Assembly: GCA_002503545.1 (NCBI GenBank)
Contig: DARY01000013.1
Span: forward strand, 901 to 24,660
Reading direction: 5' to 3'
DNA length: 23,760 bases
Origin: Candidatus Methanomethylophilus sp. UBA78
Lineage (GTDB): Archaea; Thermoplasmatota; Thermoplasmata; Methanomassiliicoccales; Methanomethylophilaceae
Shown here piece after piece: positions 7,556 to 14,355 of the stretch (position 1 is its first letter; each line of letters opens with the position of its first letter). Both the position numbers and the translations under genes were made by a program. The notes beneath the pieces are model-generated. The model had not been told where the DNA came from. It ran no database searches and saw nothing but the letters and a program-made list of their open reading frames with translations.

Positions 7556-8128
7556 TCAGATCTCCCCCTTCACCATCTTGTCGTGGATCTCCCGGGCCTC
7601 GAGAAGGTGCTCCGGACGCATGATCTCCTCCGTGGCCATGACGGTGATGGTGTTCCCGTCGGTGAACGCACGCCTGTTGCGTATGCCTTCCGGCATCACC
7701 CTCCACAGGGCGCCGATGACCTCCTGCACGGGCTGGTCCTGCGACTCCACCTCGACCCCGTCCACCTCGGCCGAGGTGTCGGGACCGCTGACGGTGATGT
7801 CCAGCCTGTCCAGTTGCTGGACGTTGTCCCTGCCGTAGGTCTTCCACAGGCTCTTCAGGACGCCCGGGGCGTACAGCTCGTCGGATATGCTGACGAACAC
7901 GACGTTCCTCTCGGCCCTCGTCATGGCGACGTCCCCGATCTTCTTTGGGGAGGGTTTGGTCTTGAGCCTCACCGACATCACGAACAGCGGTACCTCCGGC
8001 TTGAGCAGGAGATAGGATTTGTCCAGCGCGGCGAGTTTCCCTATGTCGTACATGATCTCCTCGTAGAGGAGCCTGTATCCGTCGTTCCCGTAAGGGTCGG
8101 GACCGTTGACAATCGTTTCCGATGCCAT
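7556..8128 (-). CDS. mmp17: Methanogenesis marker protein 17
   Basis: A 190-residue protein recognised by length, by context between mmp15 and mmp7, and by motifs such as NVVFVSISDELYAPG and a C-terminal stretch rich in charged residues. Mmp17 is reported as part of the MCR activation complex with McrC, Mmp3 and Mmp7. There is no cysteine anywhere in this protein, so it cannot supply thiolate ligands to an Fe-S cluster; a structural or docking role is more likely. The start ATG lies nine bases after the mmp15 stop, and its stop abuts the mmp7 start. Confidence 0.8.
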   Translation of the reverse strand: MASETIVNGPDPYGNDGYRLLYEEIMYDIGKLAALDKSYLLLKPEVPLFVMSVRLKTKPSPKKIGDVAMTRAERNVVFVSISDELYAPGVLKSLWKTYGRDNVQQLDRLDITVSGPDTSAEVDGVEVESQDQPVQEVIGALWRVMPEGIRNRRAFTDGNTITVMATEEIMRPEHLLEAREIHDKMVKGEI

Positions 8129-8137
8129 GTCAGCGCC

Positions 8138-9367
8138 TCATAGGAATCCGGAACTCAGCAGAGCCCCGCCGACCGCTCCGATGTACTGGGAGTGGGGAGG
8201 CACGATGGGCTCCTCGCCGAGGACCTCTCCGACGGCCTTGACGAGACCGGAGATCAGGGACGTCCCGCCGACCTCGATGATCGGGTGCCTGACGTCTATC
8301 TCCTGCAGCTGCTGCTCGTAGACCTGCTCCGCGACCGAGTGGCAGGCGGCCGCCGCGACGTCCTCGAACTTCTTGCCCTCTCCGAGGCTGGTGACGAGGT
8401 CCTGGATACCGAATACGGAACAGTACGAGTTCATCTTGGCGTTGGCCCAGTTGCCTTTCACGGCCATGGCGCCGAGGTCCTGGATGTCGATCTTCAGCCT
8501 GTTCGCGGTCATCTGCAGGAACCTTCCGGACGCTCCGGCGCAGATTCCTCCCATGGTGAAGTTGTCGGGGATGCCGTCGCGCACGGTGATGGCCTTGTTG
8601 TCCATCCCCCCGATGTCGATGATGGTGGCCTCGCCCCTCTGCCTGTTGGCCAGCCAGACGGCCCCCTTGGAGTTGACGGTGAGCTCCTCCTGGATCAGCT
8701 TGCAGTTGAAGTGCTTGCCGACGGTGAAACGTCCGTAGCCGGTGGTCCCCATGGCCTCGATGTCCTTCATCTCCACCCCGGCCTCCTTCATGGCGTTCGC
8801 CAGGACCTGTTCGGCGGTCTCGACGACGACGGCACCCGAGGGCGTCCAGTCCTTGCCAATAATCTTATTGTTCTCCATGATGACGGCCTTGGTGGTGGAC
8901 GAACCGGAGTCTATGCCGGCCGTGATGCCGGACTGCCTCTCCCTTGCGAGGAGCTCCTTCCTCGTGACGATGGTGACGAGGGCCTCCATTCTGGTCAGCA
9001 GCTGGGCCGCCTTGAGCCTCTCGGTGAACGAGTAGGTGACGACGGGGAGCCTCGTATTCTCCTGGATGAACCTCCTGAGTTCGTTCCTGACCAGGGCGGC
9101 CTCGGCGCATCTGAAGCAGGTGGTGATGAAGACGGCGTCCGCCTCGAACTTCCTGTCCGCCAGGCTCATCGCCCTGGCGATCATGAGCTGGAGCTGGGTG
9201 GACTTGGGCTTGAAACCGAACCTGTCCAGAGCCTCCTTGACCTGGCTGTACGACACGTCGGGGTAGACGATCTTGGCGCCGACCGCCCTGGCGGCCGACT
9301 CGATCTCGAACTGCACCCCGCTGTACTCCGTCCCGCAGGAAAGCTGCGCGATCCTAATCGTACTCAT
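8138..9367 (-). CDS. mmp15: Methanogenesis marker protein 15, ASKHA/BcrAD-type ATPase
   Basis: A 409-residue protein with an N-terminal domain of about 145 residues followed by a BadF/BcrA-type ATPase domain like the activators of 2-hydroxyacyl-CoA dehydratases. AGIDSGSSTTKAV is the phosphate-1 loop near residue 150, IIDIGGMDNKAI is phosphate-2, and GGICAGASGRFL matches the activator segment that carries an Fe-S cysteine. A second cysteine sits in SYCSVFG. In dehydratase activators these residues hold a [4Fe-4S] cluster between two subunits for ATP-driven electron injection; by analogy Mmp15 could drive low-potential electron transfer in MCR activation. The N-terminal domain has cysteines in CFRC. 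The ATG overlaps the mmp5 stop (ATGA). Confidence 0.9.
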   Translation of the reverse strand: MSTIRIAQLSCGTEYSGVQFEIESAARAVGAKIVYPDVSYSQVKEALDRFGFKPKSTQLQLMIARAMSLADRKFEADAVFITTCFRCAEAALVRNELRRFIQENTRLPVVTYSFTERLKAAQLLTRMEALVTIVTRKELLARERQSGITAGIDSGSSTTKAVIMENNKIIGKDWTPSGAVVVETAEQVLANAMKEAGVEMKDIEAMGTTGYGRFTVGKHFNCKLIQEELTVNSKGAVWLANRQRGEATIIDIGGMDNKAITVRDGIPDNFTMGGICAGASGRFLQMTANRLKIDIQDLGAMAVKGNWANAKMNSYCSVFGIQDLVTSLGEGKKFEDVAAAACHSVAEQVYEQQLQEIDVRHPIIEVGGTSLISGLVKAVGEVLGEEPIVPPHSQYIGAVGGALLSSGFL

Positions 9368-9801
9368 TGCTTCAAACCTCCCAGGAAGTCCTTTATCTGA
9401 CCCACCATGATCTTGGCCTCGGCCTCATCGGTGGGGTATTTCACCGTCAGGGCGGGGATCCCGCGCCTGTGTATCAGGTATTTCGTAAGTTCGTTGGAGC
9501 GGTCGCATCCCACGCACCCGAAGCTGAAGGGGGCGTTGTCGATGATGATGGCCGCATCGGCCGCCTCGATCATGGGGCCCCAGAGGGACATCCTCCCCCT
9601 GATCCCCGAAGGCACCTCGACACCGGCGTACTTGAGACCCCTTACGACGTCATCCAAGGTCACGTTCATCGGAGGCATGTCTACCTCTATGTTGTCTATC
9701 TTCTCCTGAATAACCGCCATCGAGCTGAGCGGCTCGTGGCCGAATCTCTCCACCAGATCGAACAGGACCATGCTGTTGGGGGGATCTATGAATACCTTCA
9801 T
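9364..9801 (-). CDS. mmp5: Methanogenesis marker protein 5
   Basis: A 145-residue protein recognised as marker 5 by size, by position between mmp6 and mmp15, and by the motif FGCVGCDRSNEL, a CxxC suited to metal or thiol chemistry. Its biochemical role is not established; marker proteins are restricted to organisms with MCR. Both ends overlap neighbours by four bases (ATGA), showing tight translational coupling. Confidence 0.85.
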   Translation of the reverse strand: MKVFIDPPNSMVLFDLVERFGHEPLSSMAVIQEKIDNIEVDMPPMNVTLDDVVRGLKYAGVEVPSGIRGRMSLWGPMIEAADAAIIIDNAPFSFGCVGCDRSNELTKYLIHRRGIPALTVKYPTDEAEAKIMVGQIKDFLGGLKQ

Positions 9802-10223
9802 CTGTATGCCTCGCAGATATCTTTCATTTCTTTGACTGGAATCGGTTTCTTCTCGGCCGGGACCTCGTATGCGCCGTTGCCCGCATCAATCTCGTTGAGC
9901 GCGTACTGTATCAGCGGGAGGCACTCCCATTCGGCCTCCAGCTGGGTGAAACCCGGCCTGGTGCCGTGCTGCGCACGGCATCTCCTCGGGTCCCCCTGCG
10001 GGTATCCCCTTCTCTTGGAGAACACCTCGTTGCGGTAGATCTGACGGACCTGTTCCACGACCTTCTTCACGGTCTCCCTCGTACCCTCGACGAGGCATCC
10101 GTAGCAGGTCTCCTTGATGCTGATCTCCGGGACCATGGCGTGCACGGCACGCACGAGCTGGTCGGGCGTCAGCTTCGAGTCCGGGGATATCATCAGTATC
10201 CTCGTCTCCCTCTGTTCGCTCAT
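9798..10223 (-). CDS. mmp6: Methanogenesis marker protein 6
   Basis: A 141-residue protein beginning MSEQRETRILM. It has the motif ETCYGCLVEG (CxxC) near residue 40 and a further RRC. Size, motif and position between mmp3 and mmp5 identify marker 6. Function is unknown beyond its strict association with MCR. The start is set by the ATGA overlap with the mmp3 stop; the same frame is open far upstream, but that part is a shadow of mmp3. Confidence 0.82.
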   Translation of the reverse strand: MSEQRETRILMISPDSKLTPDQLVRAVHAMVPEISIKETCYGCLVEGTRETVKKVVEQVRQIYRNEVFSKRRGYPQGDPRRCRAQHGTRPGFTQLEAEWECLPLIQYALNEIDAGNGAYEVPAEKKPIPVKEMKDICEAYR

Positions 10224-11731
10224 AGCTTCTCCTCCGTGATGTATGCGACATGTTCGTCCTCCAGCTCGTCGAGTTTGCCCATGTCGTCGTCGTAGCGTCC
10301 GATCATGTTGGTCCCGTAGGGCTCCTCGCCGGTGGGACCGAACTCCTTGCTGTCGGTCAGCCTTATGCCTATCAGACCGTGATGGGGCCTCGACTGGTTG
10401 GTGACGCCGAGGTCCCCCTTCTTGCACTTCTTGAAGGGCTCCTGCGGATACAGGTCCTGCCCCCTCGCATCGTCCCCGTAGAACGTGACCATCGACATGC
10501 CGGGGAAGGAGAACTGCACCTTGAGCTGTCCGATGGGCTTGTGGCTCAGTCCCGTGACCTTTCTGAAGTAGTGCGCCGTCCTCTCGTCCTCGGTGGTCAC
10601 CTTTATCCTGAGGATCTTCTCCTTGGGCACGCCGAACGTCTCTATCTCGCCCGCGGAAATCGCCTTCATGGTGGCCTCCGGGGTCTGGTCGGCTATGATG
10701 GCGCCGTCGGACGTGTCGCCGGTCCTCTTCTGTTTCAGACCGAAAGACTCCAGGAACTTCTGTCCTTCCGCCTGGGTCATCCCCACCGAGAGGATGCGCT
10801 GCGGATCCGTCGTCACGGCGACCCTGTCCCCGGGCACCGCACGGGTGATGAGGGCCGTACCCCTCTCCACCACTCCCGCGACGTTGATGGCGGGACTGAG
10901 CTGGCGCCTCTGCTTGTAGATCATGACGTGGCCCTTGCCGGCCCCGGCGTTCCTCACGGTGACGGTGCCGACGTCCCTGACGCCGGTCTCCTCGGGCTCC
11001 ATGTCCACGTCCATGTCGTCCCTGCAGCCCATGAACGTGCCGGTGCCCTCGGATACGTTGAAGTACCCCTTGGAGGCGAGCACCAGGATCTGTTCGGCGG
11101 AAACGGGCGAACCAGGGTTGAGCTTGATCAGGATGTTGGTGTTTATCGAGTAGCCGTCGGCGAGCTTGTAATCCAGGTCCTTGGTTATCACGATGTTCTC
11201 CGTGCTCGTCTCCGATACGACCGGGTACACGTCGAGGACCTTCTCCCCTTCCTTCAGCGCGGTGAGGAGGTGCCTCCCCACGGTCAGCTTGCCGATCTTG
11301 CCGGCACCGCACCCATAGGCCTTCTTGAAGGCCCTCTTGGCCACCATTATGTAGGTGGTGTTGTTGTCGTTCCCGCCGAGCGCGAAGAAGACGTCGTAGC
11401 GTTTGTAATCCCCTACTTCGTCGCTCTGGGTCATCTCCGTGGGGAAGGACCCGAAGGCGACGAGCTCGTTGGTGCTCCATCTCAGGTTGACCCCCTTGAT
11501 GCCCTCGGCGAGGGACCTGAAGGCCCTGGCCTCCGCCGTATCGTGGAGATGGATGACCATCTCGCCGCGGGGCGTGAGCAGAGCGAAATCGTTCGACACC
11601 TCCGTGACCTTCTCGGTGGAGAGGTGGACGGAGATGTCGGACCCCTTGATGTAATGCTCCCCGGCCACGGCGTCTCTCAGGGTCGCACCGTCCCCGAGGA
11701 CCTTCTGGTTCCCGTTGACAATCACCTTCAT
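10220..11731 (-). CDS. mmp3: Methanogenesis marker protein 3 (UPF0288)
   Basis: A 503-residue protein starting MKVIVNGNQKVLGDG. This is the expected length for marker 3 (UPF0288), annotated in some genomes as peptidyl-prolyl isomerase-like. Mmp3 is reported in the activation complex with McrC, Mmp7, Mmp17 and A2. Visible features are YGCGAGKIGKLTVGRH, GTGTFMGCRDDMDVDME and KKCKKGDLG, with few other cysteines, and several beta-rich stretches. The start overlaps the mcrC stop by four bases (ATGA) and the stop overlaps mmp6 the same way. The longer upstream open frame is a shadow of mcrC. Confidence 0.88.
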   Translation of the reverse strand: MKVIVNGNQKVLGDGATLRDAVAGEHYIKGSDISVHLSTEKVTEVSNDFALLTPRGEMVIHLHDTAEARAFRSLAEGIKGVNLRWSTNELVAFGSFPTEMTQSDEVGDYKRYDVFFALGGNDNNTTYIMVAKRAFKKAYGCGAGKIGKLTVGRHLLTALKEGEKVLDVYPVVSETSTENIVITKDLDYKLADGYSINTNILIKLNPGSPVSAEQILVLASKGYFNVSEGTGTFMGCRDDMDVDMEPEETGVRDVGTVTVRNAGAGKGHVMIYKQRRQLSPAINVAGVVERGTALITRAVPGDRVAVTTDPQRILSVGMTQAEGQKFLESFGLKQKRTGDTSDGAIIADQTPEATMKAISAGEIETFGVPKEKILRIKVTTEDERTAHYFRKVTGLSHKPIGQLKVQFSFPGMSMVTFYGDDARGQDLYPQEPFKKCKKGDLGVTNQSRPHHGLIGIRLTDSKEFGPTGEEPYGTNMIGRYDDDMGKLDELEDEHVAYITEEKL

Positions 11732-12348
11732 TCCTTCGCCTCCTTGGGCATGATCTTCTGAAGTTTGGACACGATCTCGTCCAGTTTGTCCTGCGGGCAG
11801 GTCACCCCTCTCACGACGCCGGTGACTATCTCCTCGATATGTCCCATCGTCCCTATGTTCTCCGGGTCCGGCATGACGTCGCGGGTCTTCACCCCGATCG
11901 CCGCGAAATCCTCGAAATCGACCGGGCACTGCGAGACCACGATGGCGGGCATGTCCACGTTCCTGAGGATAAGCCTCGCCTTGTAGACGATGTGGTTCCT
12001 CACGTTACCCAGGTGGATCAGTGCGACCTTGTACTGCCTGATCCTCTCGACCTCTATGGGGTCGAGTCCGAACCTGGTCCCGGTGGATACATCGGGAGCG
12101 TCGGTGGGCACCCCGGAGCCGGCGTTGACGACCAGAACCGAAGCGTCTATCCCCTCCTCCCTGAGGGCGTAGGTTATCTCGCACACCGGCTTCGTTATGT
12201 GCCTTCTGCCGGGACCCATGGCGATGACCACCACGTCCCTGCCGCTCTCGGAGATGGTGGCCCTCTGTGCCAGACCCCCACCGACACCGAGACCCTGAGA
12301 CTCCCTGCACTCGACGAAGCTCAGGTTCCTCCCGATCTGCTGTTTCAT
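11728..12348 (-). CDS. mcrC: Methyl-coenzyme M reductase operon protein C (McrC)
   Basis: A 206-residue protein with the typical McrC segments GVGGGLAQRATI, VVIAMGPGRRHITKPVCEI and ALIHLGNVRNHIV. McrC is not an MCR subunit. It is the core of the ATP-dependent activation complex that reduces the F430 nickel to Ni(I) with help from A2 and marker proteins, in the cytoplasm. Cysteines in VECRE, KPVCE, VSQCPV and VTCPQ are candidate cluster ligands. In many methanogens mcrC lies inside the mcr operon; here it is second in the activation operon, right after atwA, and is absent between mcrG and mcrA. Confidence 0.92.
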   Translation of the reverse strand: MKQQIGRNLSFVECRESQGLGVGGGLAQRATISESGRDVVVIAMGPGRRHITKPVCEITYALREEGIDASVLVVNAGSGVPTDAPDVSTGTRFGLDPIEVERIRQYKVALIHLGNVRNHIVYKARLILRNVDMPAIVVSQCPVDFEDFAAIGVKTRDVMPDPENIGTMGHIEEIVTGVVRGVTCPQDKLDEIVSKLQKIMPKEAKE

Positions 12349-12361
12349 TCGATTCCCCCGC

Positions 12362-13978
12362 TCATTCCTTCTCCTTCTGGATATCCTCGTCGTCCGAACC
12401 GCGGAGATCGAACTCCCTGATGATATCGTCGGGTTTGCCGATGGCGGCGACGGTGCCGTCCCGCATGAACGCCACGCGGTCGCAGCAGTTGCGGACGAAG
12501 TCCATGTCGTGGCTGACGACCACGAAGGTCTCCCCGAGCGTCTCCCTCGCGCGGAGGATGGACTTGGCCACGATGACCTTGGTGATCGGGTCCATGGTAC
12601 CGGTGGGCTCGTCGAGGATGACTATCCTCGGCTCCTTTATCAGGACCTGTGCGAAGGCGATCCTCTGGCACTCTCCCACGGAGAGGGTGTCGGGGTAGGC
12701 GTCTAGGATCCTGTTGACGTCCTTCTTGTCAAAACCGACGCTCATGAGGACCTGGATGGCCTTCATCTTGGCGAGTTCCGCCGGCATGTTCACGCCTATG
12801 CAGGTGGAGAGGTTCTGGAGCACGGTGTCGAACGGATAGAGGGTGTACTCCTGGTGGAGGATGCCGATGTAGGGGGTCGCGCGCCCTTTGCCCGCGAATC
12901 CCTCCTTCGACATGTCGACCCAGTCGTCCCCGATGCGGACCTCCACCTTCCCGTCGGTGGCGGGGGACATCCCGGAGATCATCCTGGAAGTGGTGGTCTT
13001 GCCGGCCCCGGAGTACCCGATTATGCCGAAGACCTCCCTCTCGTCCACGCTGAACGTGATGCCGTCCACGGCCTTGACAACGCCTCTGACTACGGAGAAG
13101 AAGTGCTTCTCGGCGTTGTCGAGCCTGATGATGGGCTGTCCGACGTCCCCGATCTGGCCCTTCTCGAAGTGGTAGCCCTCCATGAACTTCTCGGTCACGG
13201 CCTTGGGCTCGCCCTCCATCTTCACCGTCCCGCCGTCCAGCCAGTAGGCCTTGTCCGCCATGCTGTCTATGGCCTCGGGCCAGTGGGACGCGAACATCAT
13301 GCATATGTTGTGCTCCTTGACGTACTCCACCAGCTTCTCGTGGATGATTTCGGCGGTGCGGGGGTCGAGGGTCCCGGTGGGTTCGTCGGCCAGGAAGAAC
13401 AGGGGGTCCTTCGCCAGCTGCCTGGCCATGACGATCCTCTGCTTCTCTCCGCCCGACAGGTCCCTGGCTATGTGCATGGTCCTGTGCGACATGTTGACGA
13501 ACTCGAGCAGGCTTATGGCCCTCTCCACGCGTTTGGGGGTGCGCTCGCCTATGGCCTCGAGCACGTTCTCGATGACCGTCATGTCGCCGAAGAGGGCGAA
13601 GGTCCTCTGCAGCATGATGGCGATCCTCCCGCGGATCTCCTCCCTGAAGGGGTCGTGCTCCGGAAGGGACCAGTAGTCGGCCGTCTCCAGCTGGGTGTCC
13701 CCGCCGCATTTGGTGCAGGGTTTCCCTTCGAAGGGGAGGTCCAGATTGCCGCAGACGCAGCAGCGGTTGACATGGTAGAGGACGCGCCCGGTGTCGGGAG
13801 CGTATTCGGTGCTCCCCCTCAGCATATGGAGCAGGACGCTTTTGCCGGCCCCGCTCTTACCGATGAGCCCGGTGATTTCACCGGTCTTGAGAACTGTGCT
13901 GAAGTCGTCCAGGACGACTTTGCCGTTGAACTTCTTGCTCACGTGCTCTATCGTGATTAGTTCGACAGACTTGGACAT
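12362..13978 (-). CDS. atwA: MCR activation component A2 (AtwA), tandem ABC ATPase
   Basis: A 538-residue soluble protein with two ABC ATPase cassettes and no membrane segments. Cassette 1 has Walker A GKSGAGKS at residues 40-47, signature LSGGEKQRI and Walker B FFLADEP. Cassette 2 has GYSGAGKT, signature LSVGECQRI and VILDEP. Between Walker A and the signature of cassette 1 is a cysteine set (C73, C74, C76, C88, C91) that looks like a zinc ribbon. A2 uses ATP to help convert inactive MCR to the Ni(I) state. It is the first gene of the operon, with mcrC 13 bases downstream. No Shine-Dalgarno precedes the ATG and a TATA-like box lies about 26 bases upstream, so a leaderless transcript is likely. 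Confidence 0.93.
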   Translation of the reverse strand: MSKSVELITIEHVSKKFNGKVVLDDFSTVLKTGEITGLIGKSGAGKSVLLHMLRGSTEYAPDTGRVLYHVNRCCVCGNLDLPFEGKPCTKCGGDTQLETADYWSLPEHDPFREEIRGRIAIMLQRTFALFGDMTVIENVLEAIGERTPKRVERAISLLEFVNMSHRTMHIARDLSGGEKQRIVMARQLAKDPLFFLADEPTGTLDPRTAEIIHEKLVEYVKEHNICMMFASHWPEAIDSMADKAYWLDGGTVKMEGEPKAVTEKFMEGYHFEKGQIGDVGQPIIRLDNAEKHFFSVVRGVVKAVDGITFSVDEREVFGIIGYSGAGKTTTSRMISGMSPATDGKVEVRIGDDWVDMSKEGFAGKGRATPYIGILHQEYTLYPFDTVLQNLSTCIGVNMPAELAKMKAIQVLMSVGFDKKDVNRILDAYPDTLSVGECQRIAFAQVLIKEPRIVILDEPTGTMDPITKVIVAKSILRARETLGETFVVVSHDMDFVRNCCDRVAFMRDGTVAAIGKPDDIIREFDLRGSDDEDIQKEKE

Positions 13979-14000
13979 GTCGGGCGGTACGGGTCCAAGG

Positions 14001-14007
14001 TATAAAG
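14001..14007 (-). promoter_or_regulatory. TATA-like box for the atwA-mcrC-mmp operon
   Basis: On the minus strand the sequence reads CTTTATA, centred about 26 bases before the atwA ATG. This spacing puts the transcription start at or next to the start codon. It is the only good promoter candidate for the nine-gene operon, whose later genes are mostly joined by overlaps. Confidence 0.6.
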
Positions 14008-14147
14008 ATAGTAGCCAACAATTTCCCAGAGTTGTGTAAAACCTTACGATGGTGACTGGACGACTATTTGTGATATCTGGCCATATCGAAGCAAAACGAT
14101 ATTTTGAATTTCAGATTTACAAAATTAAAGTTGAATGAAGTTGGCAA

Positions 14148-14155
14148 TTATAAAG
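14148..14155 (+). promoter_or_regulatory. Candidate TATA box for the permease-methyltransferase operon
   Basis: TTATAAAG is a good archaeal TATA match. If used, transcription would start near 14180 and leave a leader of about 175 bases before the ATG at 14356, unusually long next to the leaderless neighbours. A weaker AT-rich element around 14296-14310 would give a short leader instead. Confidence 0.4.
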
Positions 14156-14232
14156 ACAGTTGTTTAAACGATTAATCTGGTCCCGGTACATCACACAAGG
14201 GGCATTCATAGATTCTTACTCATTCCAGATTT

Positions 14233-14250
14233 TTCTTGAATATGCAAGAA
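14233..14250. promoter_or_regulatory. Inverted repeat TTCTTG-N6-CAAGAA
   Basis: A six-pair inverted repeat with a six-base centre, upstream of the APC permease gene. Its size and symmetry suit a dimeric transcription factor. Confidence 0.45.
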
Positions 14251-14274
14251 TGTTTGCACTATGTACCAGCAGAC

Positions 14275-14288
14275 ATTGACATGTCAAT
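14275..14288. promoter_or_regulatory. Perfect 14-bp palindrome ATTGACATGTCAAT
   Basis: A perfectly self-complementary 14-mer 67 bases before the permease start codon. It is followed eight bases later by ATTTTG-A-CAAAAT (14296-14308), which shares the TTGACA core. Together they look like a paired operator. The nearby HTH_10 regulator gene is an obvious candidate to bind here, by inference. Confidence 0.55.
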
Positions 14289-14344
14289 AATTTTCATTTT
14301 GACAAAATAAGCCGATTACTCAACCCAGGTTTCTCATGAAATCT

Positions 14345-14352
14345 AGGTGAGG
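14345..14352 (+). promoter_or_regulatory. Ribosome binding site of the APC permease gene
   Basis: AGGTGAGG, a strong match to the 16S rRNA 3' end, lies three to ten bases before the ATG at 14356. It shows that this gene is read from a leadered mRNA, unlike several neighbours. Confidence 0.65.
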
Positions 14353-14355
14353 TAA

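Larger units (their letters stand above)
14008..14340. promoter_or_regulatory. AT-rich divergent intergenic region with many inverted repeats
   Basis: This stretch between atwA and the APC permease holds no credible gene or tRNA. It is much richer in A and T than the flanking operons. It contains ATATCG-N8-CGATAT (14083-14102), a canonical-looking TTATAAAG box (14148-14155), and the three palindromic sites listed separately. It is probably the control region of the permease-methyltransferase unit. Confidence 0.6.

Noticed and set aside
10250..11761. A 503-codon plus-strand open frame opposite mmp3
   Set aside because: It is an antisense shadow; the minus-strand frame encodes marker 3 with ATGA overlaps to both neighbours.
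12854..13960. A 368-codon plus-strand open frame opposite atwA
   Set aside because: It lacks motifs and lies wholly over the AtwA gene with its two complete ABC cassettes.
13980..14355. Possible tRNA or other structured RNA gene in the AT-rich gap
   Set aside because: I looked for a cloverleaf and T-loop (GTTCRANNC) and found none. The inverted repeats are short and better explained as operators.
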